DNA from: a bacterium
GTDB lineage: Bacteria > Zixibacteria > MSB-5A5 > WJJR01
Direction of reading: 5' to 3'
Assembly: GCA_021813505.1 (NCBI GenBank)
Contig: JAKAKI010000057.1
Location: 62,001-126,000, forward strand
DNA: 64,000 bases
Shown piece after piece: positions 56,269 to 64,000 of this stretch. Each line of letters opens with the position of its first letter. Position 1 is the first letter of the stretch. The position numbers were made by a program, and so were the translations under genes. The notes below the pieces were generated by a model. That model made no database searches and was not told where the DNA came from. It saw only the letters and a list, made by a program, of their open reading frames with translations.

Positions 56269-56342
56269 CAGGCCTGGAGGGACTTGAACCCCCAGCCCCC
56301 GGTTTTGGAGACCGGTGCTCTGACCAATTGAGCTACAGGCCT
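56269..56342 (-). tRNA. tRNA-Trp (CCA)
   Basis: Acceptor AGGCCTG pairs with CAGGCCT, the anticodon loop CTCCAAA reads CCA, the T loop is GTTCAAGTC, and discriminator G is at 56269. 3' CCA is not encoded. Position just before secE is usual. Confidence 0.95.
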
Positions 56343-56381
56343 GTCTGGGGCCTAGTCCCGGACTCTCTACCACCGGTGGCC

Positions 56382-56534
56382 TCAACGCGTCTCTTTGTGT
56401 GCCGTGTGCTGGCGGCAGAACGGACAGTACTTGCGATACGTGACCCGGTCCGGATGCTTACGCCGGTTCTTCGTATCGGTGTAATTCCGATTCTTGCAGC
56501 CATCACACGCTAAAACGATGATCTCCCGTGCCAT
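56382..56534 (-). CDS. rpmG: 50S ribosomal protein L33, zinc-type
   Basis: 50 aa: MAREIIVLACDGCKNRNYTD, TKNRRKHPDRVTYRKYCPFC, then RQHTAHKETR. Two CxxC pairs (residues 10/13 and 37/40) bind zinc (C+ form). ATG 56534 and TGA 56382-56384. Lies between tuf and tRNA-Trp, as in many bacteria. Confidence 0.96.
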   Translation of the reverse strand: MAREIIVLACDGCKNRNYTDTKNRRKHPDRVTYRKYCPFCRQHTAHKETR

Positions 56535-56628
56535 GTCTCGGGTCTTCGCTTCCCGGTGCTTAGGCGAATGTCAGGCGGCCACAGCCTTCCGGCCGAGGCC
56601 GCACTCAATTCATCTGCACCCACAAACG

Positions 56629-57831
56629 TTACTCAATGATGTCGGCGACAACTCCCGAACCGACGGTGCGCCCGCCCTCGCGAATGGCAAAGCGCAAACC
56701 CTTTTCCATCGCGATAGGTGAGATTAACTCAGCCGAAATCGTGACCTTGTCCCCCGGCATGACCATTTCGATGCCTTCGGGGAGAGCAGCCACACCCGTC
56801 ACGTCCGTTGTCCGGAAGTAGAACTGCGGCCGGTAGCCCGTGAAGAACGGGGTATGACGCCCGCCTTCTTCCTTGGTCAGGATATAAACTTCGCCTTTGA
56901 ACTTCGTGTGGGGCGTGATCGAGCCGGGCTTAGCCAGCACCATACCGCGCTCCAGGTCCGTCTTTTCGATTCCGCGCAGGAGCAGACCAACGTTGTCGCC
57001 GGCTTCCGCTTCGTCCAGAATCTTGCGAAACATTTCGACGCCCGTCACAACGGTCTTGCGCGTCTCTTTGATGCCGATACGCTCGACTTCGTCGCCCACT
57101 TTGACATGGCCGCGCTCGACACGTCCAGTGCCCACCGTGCCACGGCCCGTGATCGAGAAGACGTCTTCCACCGGCATGAGGAACGGCTTGTCTTTGTCGC
57201 GCTTCGGAACCGGCACGTACTCATCAACGGCCTTGATCAACTCGAAGATGCAGTCGAAGGCCGGATCGGTCTTAACGTCGGTCGACGCCGCCTGCATGGC
57301 CTTGAGCGCCGAGCCGCGGATGATCGGAATGTCGTTGCCAGGGAATTCGTAGGTCGTCAGCAAGTCCCTGACTTCCAACTCAACCAGGTCGAGCAGTTCC
57401 GGATCGTCGACCATATCGACTTTGTTCATGAACACCACGATGCACGGCACGCCGACCTGGCGGGCCAGAAGGATGTGCTCGCGGGTTTGCGGCATCGGGC
57501 CGTCAGCGGCGGACACGACCAGAATGGCACCGTCCATTTGCGCGGCGCCCGTGATCATGTTCTTCACATAGTCCGCGTGCCCCGGGCAGTCGACGTGGGC
57601 GTAGTGCCGGTTATCGCTTTCGTACTCGACGTGCGCGGTGGCAATCGTAATTCCGCGCTCGCGCTCTTCGGGAGCGTTGTCAATCGAGTCGAACGTGCGG
57701 ACACTCGCCAGCCCCTTGCGGCTGAGCACCATGGTCATCGCGGCCGTCAGTGTGGTCTTCCCATGATCGACGTGACCGATTGTCCCGACGTTTACATGGG
57801 GCTTTTTCCGTTCAAACTTAGCCTTCGCCAT
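56629..57831 (-). CDS. tuf: Elongation factor Tu
   Basis: 400-aa GTPase delivering aminoacyl-t[50 protein letters not shown] and MNKVDMVDD are the G motifs; domains II and III follow intact. Only one tuf copy is in this window. ATG 57831. Confidence 0.98.
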   Translation of the reverse strand: MAKAKFERKKPHVNVGTIGHVDHGKTTLTAAMTMVLSRKGLASVRTFDSIDNAPEERERGITIATAHVEYESDNRHYAHVDCPGHADYVKNMITGAAQMDGAILVVSAADGPMPQTREHILLARQVGVPCIVVFMNKVDMVDDPELLDLVELEVRDLLTTYEFPGNDIPIIRGSALKAMQAASTDVKTDPAFDCIFELIKAVDEYVPVPKRDKDKPFLMPVEDVFSITGRGTVGTGRVERGHVKVGDEVERIGIKETRKTVVTGVEMFRKILDEAEAGDNVGLLLRGIEKTDLERGMVLAKPGSITPHTKFKGEVYILTKEEGGRHTPFFTGYRPQFYFRTTDVTGVAALPEGIEMVMPGDKVTISAELISPIAMEKGLRFAIREGGRTVGSGVVADIIE

Positions 57832-57916
57832 AACCGAAGGTCTCCCTCCTAAAGATAGATGCCGTTGGAACCGTTTTTATCCCTGTCAATAACGTCCGTT
57901 AGTCCTCAATCTTCAC

Positions 57917-57989
57917 AGCCCACGACCGGATTTGAACCGGTGACCTCATCCTTACCAAGGATGTGCTCTACCGACTGAGCTACATGGGC
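57917..57989 (-). tRNA. tRNA-Thr (GGT)
   Basis: Acceptor GCCCATG pairs with CGTGGGC (one G-T pair), the anticodon loop TTGGTAA reads GGT, the T arm is ACCGG-TTCAAAT-CCGGT, and discriminator T is at 57917. 3' CCA is not encoded. First transcribed gene of the array. Confidence 0.93.
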
Positions 57990-58077
57990 AACCCAAAGCT
58001 CACGCTGTTTTTGTGCATTCCTGTCCAAAACCGCTGCTCTGGCTTTGGGCGTGAATGCCCAAAAACAGTAAACGGCC

Positions 58078-58105
58078 AAATTACGCGCTTTCGGCTTTGA
58101 GTCAA
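58078..58105 (-). promoter_or_regulatory. Putative promoter of the tRNA-Thr/tuf array
   Basis: TTGACT (58100-58105), 16-base spacer, TAATTT (58078-58083), about 89 bases before tRNA-Thr. A leader hairpin TTTGGGC/GCCCAAA lies at 58044-58063 with no T-run. Confidence 0.55.
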
Positions 58106-58121
58106 GCAAAAAACTTGCGGT

Positions 58122-58829
58122 TCAATAAACTTTCGGAGTAAACGCCGTCGAAATCTTGTCCCCGGCCAGTTTCATGGCGCCCGCGGCCCGCTGCTTTCGG
58201 ATCCGATCCCAAGCGTCCAACCGCCAGCGGGACTGCAGCCGCCCGCCAGTGTCGGGAATGGCCCCCACGATCCAGAGATCACTCAAGCCCCCGTCACCGG
58301 AAAGGCCGAGAATCAAGCCTGACCCCAAGATGAGATTGTGCACCGAGGGCCCACGACCGAGATCTATATAAGTAATAGAATGACAAGGCGTTGAGATTAC
58401 TTCCCGCTCGTGAAATCGAATGCGAAGATCGAGGAATCTGACACTGCCGATGACCCCGGTTGGCGGAGTTAAGTCATTAACGATCAAATGCTTGCTTCTA
58501 TCCCACTCCAACTCAAGGAAGACCGGGCGTCCATCGGAATCGGTATCTATCCGTACGCGCTCTCCCTGGATGTAGGAATCGTAAGCATTATGCGGAACAA
58601 CATGATAATTAATGACTTCCAGTTGGCTGTCCCAGAATGCCTGCCCCCTGGTTTGCGGCTCCACTTCGACGATTTTGGTGCGCAACCGCGCCCGAGTCCC
58701 CGTGGCGTCATAGCCGGAATCTGCCGTCAAGACCGATGGAGCAGTTGGGTAGGGGGTGATGACGGCTGGGGAGTTCGGATTCGCTGAGGTCACATTAATA
58801 CTATCGACGGTGCCGAGCCCGATCCTCAT
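58122..58829 (-). CDS. Unrecognised protein after cpoB in the tol-pal cluster
   Basis: About 235 aa, not assigned to a family. It has no signal peptide and no membrane helix. The middle is polar and beta-rich (GERVRIDTDSDGRPVFLELE, NLILGSGLILGLSGDGGLSD, LWIVGAIPDTGGRLQSRWRL) with a basic C-terminus. It begins about 6 bases after the cpoB stop (ATG 58829, or TTG 58832) and has no strong ribosome site. It could be translated with cpoB or be a decaying reading frame. The next feature, tRNA-Thr, has its own promoter. Confidence 0.5.
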   Translation of the reverse strand: MRIGLGTVDSINVTSANPNSPAVITPYPTAPSVLTADSGYDATGTRARLRTKIVEVEPQTRGQAFWDSQLEVINYHVVPHNAYDSYIQGERVRIDTDSDGRPVFLELEWDRSKHLIVNDLTPPTGVIGSVRFLDLRIRFHEREVISTPCHSITYIDLGRGPSVHNLILGSGLILGLSGDGGLSDLWIVGAIPDTGGRLQSRWRLDAWDRIRKQRAAGAMKLAGDKISTAFTPKVY

Positions 58830-58835
58830 CAAGAC

Positions 58836-59579
58836 TTATTCTATCTGGCTGAGACGGCTCTGAGCGGGTTTCGCTTCCAGGGATGCGGGATAATCCTTGA
58901 TCACCTGCTGGTAATACTTCTTGGCACGGTTGGGGAGGCCCTTTTCCTCGTAGCACCGCCCCAGCTTGTAAAGTGCGGTGGACAGGCGATCTGACTGAGG
59001 GTATGTCGCCACCAGCGATTCGAATTCCACCACGGCGGAATCGTACTGCTTGAGCGAATACCAGGATTCCCCGATCCAGTACCGCGCATTGGGGGCGTAC
59101 TCGGTTTGCCCGAAGTACTGGAGGAGGTCCCGGAATTGGGCGATCGCCAATTCATAGTTTCCGTTCCGGACGTCAAGAAACGCGTTTTCGTAGAGTTGCG
59201 ACGGATCAATGTCGGGCCGTGACGCATCACCGGCCGGCCTGGCAGCACTGCTATCGGTCGGAAAAACTTGAGGGGGCTGGTAGATGACCGCCGGGCGCCG
59301 CTCGTTTTGGCGGCGGATTTCATCGATCGCTTCGCGCATCGCCTGCGTCTCGGTTCTGATTTCATCCAGCGATGCGCCAATATCCGCCCTGGTCCGCCGA
59401 GAGGCCTCGGCGGAGATAGCCGCCAAGGAGTCAATCCGGATCAAGTCGTGCTCGACCCGCTTTTGGGAGGCCTCCAGATAGTCGAGTTGGTCCTGCATCC
59501 GCCGCATCGAGGCCCGGGATACACAACCGGAGGCCACAAGCGACAGCAGGATAACAAGCCAAAGTCGGGGTTTCTTCAT
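58836..59579 (-). CDS. cpoB: Tol-Pal system protein CpoB/YbgF, lipoprotein form
   Basis: 247 aa periplasmic protein that links Tol-Pal to cell-wall synthesis at division in E. coli. A signal sequence with lipobox LVASGC (Cys near residue 19) suggests a lipid anchor, unlike the soluble E. coli protein. A coiled coil follows (residues about 30-95). Tetratricopeptide repeats fill the C-terminal half (YENAFLDVRNGNYELAIAQF, YKLGRCYEEKGLPNRAKKYY). ATG 59579 follows GAAGGGGAAA. Confidence 0.9.
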   Translation of the reverse strand: MKKPRLWLVILLSLVASGCVSRASMRRMQDQLDYLEASQKRVEHDLIRIDSLAAISAEASRRTRADIGASLDEIRTETQAMREAIDEIRRQNERRPAVIYQPPQVFPTDSSAARPAGDASRPDIDPSQLYENAFLDVRNGNYELAIAQFRDLLQYFGQTEYAPNARYWIGESWYSLKQYDSAVVEFESLVATYPQSDRLSTALYKLGRCYEEKGLPNRAKKYYQQVIKDYPASLEAKPAQSRLSQIE

Positions 59580-59689
59580 AACGTTTCCCCTTCTCATCCT
59601 ATCCGGACGAAATCAATCCCCTCGTCAACAACCAAACATGGTACACGCCGGCACCTGATCCGTGCCGCCGCCCTCGTTAGATCACGATG

Positions 59690-60205
59690 TCACTTCGGGG
59701 CAAACTGGCTGCGCCGATTCTGCGACCAGGAATCTTCGTCGTGGCCCATCGCGACCGGACGTTCTTCGCCGTAGGAAATGATCGACAACTGGCCTGCATC
59801 GACACCCAGCCGAATCAGGTAATCGCGTGTCGCGGCGGCGCGCTTTTCACCGAGCGCCAGATTGTATTCGGTCGTACCGCGCTCGTCGCAGTGCCCCTCG
59901 ATTACGACCCGGCTCTTGGGATTGTCCATCAGAATCCTGGCGTCGGCTTCGAGCGTTGCCTTGGCATCATCGCGCAGGTTGTACTTGTCGAAATCAAAGT
60001 AGATTGTCTTCAACCCTGCCAACGCGCCGGTCAACACTGATCCCTGATCGGTTCCGCTGGTCGATGATTCGTCTCCGCCACCCGGCTTCGTGATGTCCGT
60101 CGTTACCGGTTTCTGTCCCAATTCCGTAGGCTTTGGCTTGGGGCAGCCATTCATGAAAGCCAGTGCGATTGCCGCCACCAGCAAGTACTTCATGTACTTT
60201 GTCAC
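59690..60205 (-). CDS. pal: Peptidoglycan-associated lipoprotein Pal
   Basis: 171 aa outer-membrane lipoprotein holding peptidoglycan. Signal and lipobox MNGC, a flexible Gly/Ser linker, then the OmpA-type domain: YFDFDKYNLRDDAKATLEAD, VVIEGHCDERGTTEYNLALG, RAAATRDYLIRLGV and QNRRSQFAPK. GTG 60205 has GGAGG five bases upstream, and an internal ATG at 60193 is less well placed. Confidence 0.95.
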   Translation of the reverse strand: MTKYMKYLLVAAIALAFMNGCPKPKPTELGQKPVTTDITKPGGGDESSTSGTDQGSVLTGALAGLKTIYFDFDKYNLRDDAKATLEADARILMDNPKSRVVIEGHCDERGTTEYNLALGEKRAAATRDYLIRLGVDAGQLSIISYGEERPVAMGHDEDSWSQNRRSQFAPK

Positions 60206-60541
60206 CGTCCCCTCCCTTTTAGCATCCCATTCCCATAAGTGTCGTTCAGCCAATGCGGATATACGCTGGCGTCCCCCACTCGTCAATAAGTTTCCGGCAT
60301 CCTTTGGACAAATTCAGAATTCGGCCCTGATATTGCGGAATCATCCCTGACTCCGTCATTTGAGCCCCGTCGGCTCTCCATCTTTACGTCTGCTCGTACC
60401 CTTTTCGGCTCCCACTTCGCTCGGGAACCGCTCATTCTAATTGGTCGGAAACAACCTATCACAGGCTTACTGATACCTGCCTTTCTGCTGCCAATTTGTG
60501 ATTCTTTGATTTGCAGTTAGGCTCTGGTCGTCATGCCCATC
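60206..60541. other. pal-tolB gap
   Basis: 336 bases without a gene. It holds the pal promoter (60258-60286) and a small GAGCC/GGCTC hairpin near 60362-60376. Nothing else recognised. Confidence 0.6.
60258..60286 (-). promoter_or_regulatory. Putative pal-cpoB promoter
   Basis: TTGACG (60281-60286), 17-base spacer, TATATC (60258-60263), 52 bases before the GTG of pal. It would let pal be made apart from tolQRAB. Confidence 0.6.
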
Positions 60542-61897
60542 TCAAGGAGACCAGCTTGGGTTGTTATTGCTCCCGCTGCTGGTTATGCGACGGACCCCTG
60601 AGCCATCATACCCCATCGTATAGATTTCGTAAACTCCCGTTCGGTTCGAAGAAAACACGATATGGAGACCGTCCGGGGACCAATGCGGATTCTCGTTGGA
60701 GCCGACCTCGGTCAGTTGCCGGAAACCGCTCCCATCTGGACGAATCGTACAGATCTGAAAGACGCCATCCATTCGTGCCACATAGGCGATCATGTCCAAT
60801 GTCGGCGACCAGTCGGGGGAATCGTTATATTTCCCCTCAAAACTGAGGCGCGCGACGTTCGTCCCGTCGTCATCCATTATGTAGACCTGCGGAGAACCGG
60901 ACCGGTCGGAGGTAAACACGATTCGCCGCCCATCGGGCGAAAACGATGGCGACGCGTCAATTCCATTGGAAAAGGTCAGACGACGCGGGGATCCGAGCCG
61001 GTCCGCTATATAGATCTCCGGACTTCCATCCACCGACAACGACAAAACATACCGTTTGCCGTCCCGTGTCCAGGAGCATCCGGTATTCAGCCCCGGTTGC
61101 GATGAGAGCTTCTGTGCCCGCCCCTTTGACAAGTCGAGAATCCAGACATCTGGGTTGCGCTCCTTGTAGGATGTATAGGAAATCGAGTTCATGCCGGCCC
61201 AGCGGGGGGTGACGATAATGGACCGCTCCGAAGCCACGATCTGGTCGTTGGCCCCGTCAAAATCACACACATGAACTTCATTGATCGGAGCCTTGTGCAA
61301 ATAGGCGAGCCGGGTTTGAAATATCCCCTCGGCTCCAGCCAATTCCCGATAGACTTCATCGGAGAGCGTGTGCGCGAGTAAACGGATGGTCTGCCGCCGT
61401 GATTTGAGACGGCGAGTGAAGACTTCGCGATCATTGACAAGGTCGGTGAGAGTGTAGGTGATGGCGACATTGTCGCCGTCTACTTCGATCTGCCCTTCGA
61501 TCAGGTAGGCCGCACCGAGGTAGTGCCAACCTTTCCGGTCGATGCGAGTCTGGTTCATGATGCGCAGATAAACGGTATCCGGACGGACGGCTTCAAAAAG
61601 GTAGGAGAAGTCGAGGTCGTTGAAAACGATCTGCCCGGCGAGCGCGGCCAGTTCTCTGACGTCGGATGACGCCGAGGCATCTTTCGGCGTGAATTCGTTG
61701 ATGCCAATCCGGGTGGGCTCGAACTCGGCGCCGGATTTGACGATGCGGCCATAGATCTCCGGCACGTTGCGTGCGAGCGCGTGCCCGTACGACACAAGCA
61801 CGATCGCCAAAAGCAGGAGTGCCCCGGCAGCGGTCATTGCGCCGCGCCGGCTACGGCCGGTATTCGAATTCGAGGTGGATAAGTTGCTCATCATCAT
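60542..61897 (-). CDS. tolB: Tol-Pal system beta-propeller protein TolB
   Basis: About 451 aa periplasmic protein that docks with Pal. An N-terminal hydrophobic signal (GALLLLAIVLVSYGHALA) precedes the TolB N domain (IVFNDLDFSYLFEAVRPDTV). WD40-like PD40 repeats follow (DASPSFSPDGRRIVFTSDRS, NENPHWSPDGLHIVFSSNRT). Three ATGs in a row (61891-61897) after TTGGA make the start; it overlaps the tolA-like gene by 47 bases. The longer upstream reading frame is spurious. Confidence 0.93.
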   Translation of the reverse strand: MMMSNLSTSNSNTGRSRRGAMTAAGALLLLAIVLVSYGHALARNVPEIYGRIVKSGAEFEPTRIGINEFTPKDASASSDVRELAALAGQIVFNDLDFSYLFEAVRPDTVYLRIMNQTRIDRKGWHYLGAAYLIEGQIEVDGDNVAITYTLTDLVNDREVFTRRLKSRRQTIRLLAHTLSDEVYRELAGAEGIFQTRLAYLHKAPINEVHVCDFDGANDQIVASERSIIVTPRWAGMNSISYTSYKERNPDVWILDLSKGRAQKLSSQPGLNTGCSWTRDGKRYVLSLSVDGSPEIYIADRLGSPRRLTFSNGIDASPSFSPDGRRIVFTSDRSGSPQVYIMDDDGTNVARLSFEGKYNDSPDWSPTLDMIAYVARMDGVFQICTIRPDGSGFRQLTEVGSNENPHWSPDGLHIVFSSNRTGVYEIYTMGYDGSGVRRITSSGSNNNPSWSP

Positions 61898-62552
61898 TCC
61901 AATAGCTTGGGAACTTGTCCCATGTCTTGGTCGCCTGAACGGCACGCAGGGCAGCGCGATCAAACAGCTCGGACCCGCTTGGTCTTTCCAATTCGATGTG
62001 TCCCAATTCGCCGTCGTTACTGACGGTGAATCGGATGATGCATTTGAGGGGTACCGGCCCCACGGCGGGGTTGCGCCAGTTGCCACGGATGGCCGCGAAT
62101 CCCCGGCGATGGTATGGGTTGACCTCCGGCCCGGTTTCGACTCCCCAAACGTCTGCCTCACCGGTGCCCTCCGTGATCGTGCCGGTGGGTGTTGAGACAG
62201 TGTCCTTCGCCGCGAGTTTCTTTGACTCTTTGGATTCAGTCGCATCCTTGTCGGTGGTCTTCTTTTCTTTTGAGGGCTCCACTTTCTTGGGAGCCTCGGG
62301 CTTTTTCTTCTCCGGCTCAGCCACCTTCTCGGCCGGTGCTTTGGTGGGTTCTTTGACCGGTTCGATCGCTTTCGGTGCAGGAGCGGATCCTGCTCTCGAA
62401 CGTGTCTTGTCGCCCAGGTCTACCAGCCCCACGTTGATCACCAGATTCGGGCGTTTATCCTTGGCCGACCAACTCCCCAACGGCGAGAGAATGACACTGG
62501 CCAAGGCCATGCCCAGGTGGAAGATCAACGAAATGATCAGGTAGCGCCGCAT
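61851..62552 (-). CDS. TolA/TonB-like energy-coupling protein
   Basis: 233 aa. The N-terminal membrane helix has an S-x3-H pattern (SLIFHLGMALASVILS) as in TolA/TonB. A Lys/Pro/Glu/Ala linker (about 55-120) spans the periplasm. A TonB-type C-terminal domain ends it (LKCIIRFTVSNDGELGHIEL, LRAVQATKTWDKFPSYW). Position between tolR and tolB suggests the TolA role, yet the length is nearer TonB. It transmits force from the TolQR motor. Confidence 0.85.
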   Translation of the reverse strand: MRRYLIISLIFHLGMALASVILSPLGSWSAKDKRPNLVINVGLVDLGDKTRSRAGSAPAPKAIEPVKEPTKAPAEKVAEPEKKKPEAPKKVEPSKEKKTTDKDATESKESKKLAAKDTVSTPTGTITEGTGEADVWGVETGPEVNPYHRRGFAAIRGNWRNPAVGPVPLKCIIRFTVSNDGELGHIELERPSGSELFDRAALRAVQATKTWDKFPSYWNDDEQLIHLEFEYRP

Positions 62553-62555
62553 GTC

Positions 62556-62996
62556 TCAACCCCAGCCCTTGACTTTCTCTTTCGCCTTCTCCTCCAACTC
62601 CGCCGGTCGGGTGACCAAACCGACTTCACTCAGCCCCAGCCGTTTCATCGTACCCAGTATTTCGACGATCTGGCCGTATGGAATCGATTCGTCGGCTCGC
62701 AGATAGGCCTTTTGTTTGGGCTTCTTGGCCATCACCCGCTTGAGCTCATCTTCCCATTGGTCTTTCGTACGATATACGTCATCGACAAACAGTCCGCCCT
62801 TTTCGGTAATGGTGACGACGATCCCTTCCGTTAATTCATCCGATGTGGCGGCCGTTCTGGGCAGGCGGACATCGATACCGCTCTGCAATAGCGGCGCCGT
62901 GATCATGAAGATGATCAGCAGCACCAGCACAACGTCGACCAAATTGGTGACATTGATCTCAGAGAGCGCGTGATACGTCCGCGGTTTCACGGGCAT
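62556..62996 (-). CDS. tolR: TolR/ExbD motor protein
   Basis: 146 aa. One N-terminal helix with proton-relay Asp21 (INVTNLVDVVLVLLIIFMI), then a periplasmic domain ending in SEVGLVTRP and a Lys-rich tail. It overlaps tolQ by 38 bases. With TolQ it forms the proton-driven motor that energises the TolA-like protein. Confidence 0.93.
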   Translation of the reverse strand: MPVKPRTYHALSEINVTNLVDVVLVLLIIFMITAPLLQSGIDVRLPRTAATSDELTEGIVVTITEKGGLFVDDVYRTKDQWEDELKRVMAKKPKQKAYLRADESIPYGQIVEILGTMKRLGLSEVGLVTRPAELEEKAKEKVKGWG

Positions 62997-63702
62997 TCTC
63001 CTTGGTCAGTTCAGTCAGGAATTCGAGCGACAGATTGGACAGGTCGTCGCCGATTTCCCGCAGCTTGCGCACGCACCAGTTGTATCCCACCACGGCGGGA
63101 ATGGCCGCGGCCAAGCCGGCAACTGTGGAAATCAACGCCTCCGCGATGCCGGGCGCCACGACCGCCAGTGAAGCCGAACCGCTGGCGCCTATTCCTACGA
63201 ACGCATCAATAATACCCCAGACGGTGCCCAAAAGTCCCAGGAATGGGGAAGCGTTCGCCGTCGTTGCCAGGAATATAGTCCACGTCTCCAGCTTGCCGAT
63301 TTCTTCCTGCGTGACACGGGTGAGTGTGTCGGCGACGGCCTGCTTTTGTCCGGCGGAAAGGTCGTATCCGCCCGACGTCCCACCGCCGGAGGCACGGTTG
63401 ATTTCCGTGATGGCCATCGCCTCACGAAGTCCGGTCTCGACCAGCCGGCCACAAGCGGTTTGCCGCAGCGCGCTGGCTCCCCCCAACCGTTCGGCCAAGG
63501 GCCGTCCCCGGCGAAATGCGGCTCTGAATCTCTGCCCTTCGGCGTGTGTCCGGCGGTAGAGCTTCCACTTCATGAAGATCACTGCCCAACTGACCACGGA
63601 CATAAAGGCAAGGACCAGCAGGATCAACTGGGCAAAGAAACCCGAATCGGCGATCATGCCCCAGACGCCACCCCCGAACAGTCCCAGCACACCTTCACTC
63701 AT
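62959..63702 (-). CDS. tolQ: TolQ/ExbB motor protein
   Basis: 247 aa, three helices. ILLVLAFMSVVSWAVIFMKW is the first; ANASPFLGLLGTVWGIIDAF and IAEALISTVAGLAAAIPAVV contain the conserved pore residues. ATG 63702 (MSEGVLGLFG) is preferred over a GTG at 63714 whose ribosome site would be only two bases away. Confidence 0.93.
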   Translation of the reverse strand: MSEGVLGLFGGGVWGMIADSGFFAQLILLVLAFMSVVSWAVIFMKWKLYRRTHAEGQRFRAAFRRGRPLAERLGGASALRQTACGRLVETGLREAMAITEINRASGGGTSGGYDLSAGQKQAVADTLTRVTQEEIGKLETWTIFLATTANASPFLGLLGTVWGIIDAFVGIGASGSASLAVVAPGIAEALISTVAGLAAAIPAVVGYNWCVRKLREIGDDLSNLSLEFLTELTKENARETADVSRAL

Positions 63703-63778
63703 TACGATACCCACCGCTCCTCCACGACCTGGTGTTCGTTGCCGGTTACGCCCCCCAATTCTTGGCGTTCCGATCCAG

Positions 63779-63809
63779 TCTATATCCCGATGCAGAACAA
63801 GGCAGTCAA
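63779..63809 (-). promoter_or_regulatory. Possible tol operon promoter
   Basis: TTGACT (63804-63809) and TATAGA (63779-63784) with a 19-base spacer, or GATATA with 17, about 77 bases before tolQ. Confidence 0.4.
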
Positions 63810-63932
63810 GGTATTTTCCCCATGACGCCCATTCTGGATTCTACACCTTTGACTCACCCTGGAGCCGTGGGAATCGCAAGGACCCATTGCTTTGGACGCC
63901 GGAGATGATTGCCCCCATCCAGCGAGGGTGCT

Positions 63933-64000
63933 ATGTCTCACATTGCCGTTGGCCGCGTTGTGCCGGCTTTGTATTCTGATGAAGGCCCACCAGGCTGGTT
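63933..64000 (+). CDS. Possible gene start, cut by window end
   Basis: ATG 63933 follows GAGGG by five bases and stays open for 22 codons (MSHIAVGRVVPALYSDEG...). It would be divergent from tolQ. Too short to recognise. Confidence 0.35.
   Translation, partial: MSHIAVGRVVPALYSDEGPPGW

Noticed and set aside
58044-58063. Hairpin TTTGGGC/GCCCAAA as a terminator
   Set aside because: No T-run on either strand; it lies in the leader of the tRNA-Thr/tuf transcript.
57906-58109. 67-codon - strand frame
   Set aside because: It overlaps tRNA-Thr and the array promoter and has no recognisable features.

Overview
The window reads as chromosomal core sequence of a free-living, Gram-negative, probably anaerobic or facultatively anaerobic bacterium of moderately high GC. 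The evidence is a complete Tol-Pal envelope cluster, a bifunctional class A penicillin-binding protein, a one-chain pyruvate:ferredoxin oxidoreductase and a large membrane Ser/Thr kinase with TPRs. A very short ribosomal protein L24 ending in SNVKREV, of the kind I recall from Chlorobi, and the general gene style suggest a lineage near the FCB group, possibly a candidate phylum such as Zixibacteria. That placement is inference and needs a marker-gene tree.

Layout. Bases 1-4243 hold a truncated aminotransferase and a kinase-TPR protein on the + strand. Bases 4244-4819 are a palindrome-rich, MITE-like patch. Bases 4820-10347 (- strand) carry mntP, tRNA-Glu, a dihydroorotate-dehydrogenase-like flavoprotein and nifJ. 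Bases 10911-17305 (+) carry def, a B12-type radical SAM/DUF2344 fusion, mtaB and miaB, with palindromic repeats between and even inside them. Bases 17302-20866 (-) carry ridA, a half-size TauE/SafE protein, prfB with its programmed frameshift, and tyrS. A class A PBP lies at 21022-23196 (+), followed by deoC, deoB and a small membrane protein (-).

From 57989 down to 25597 the - strand carries one uninterrupted array of translation and transcription genes: tRNA-Thr, tuf, rpmG, tRNA-Trp, secE, nusG, rplKAJL, rpoBC, rpsLG, fusA, the S10 genes, the spc genes with secY-adk-map-infA-rpmJ, and the alpha genes ending at rplQ and a strong intrinsic terminator. These gene blocks are separate operons in E. 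coli. Promoter-like sequences precede tRNA-Thr/tuf, rpsL and rpsJ, and structured leaders precede rpsG and fusA. Bases 58122-63702 (-) hold tolQ, tolR, a tolA/tonB-like gene, tolB, pal, cpoB and one unrecognised gene. A further + strand gene may begin at 63933.

I found no CRISPR array, prophage, defence island, biosynthetic cluster or clearly new multi-gene system. The points most worth a second look are the nested inverted-repeat element at 4398-4753, the structured leader upstream of fusA, the palindromic segment inside mtaB, the paired ~130-bp repeats at 17790-18094, and the unrecognised gene attached to the tol-pal cluster. Promoter calls are by eye against the sigma-70 consensus.
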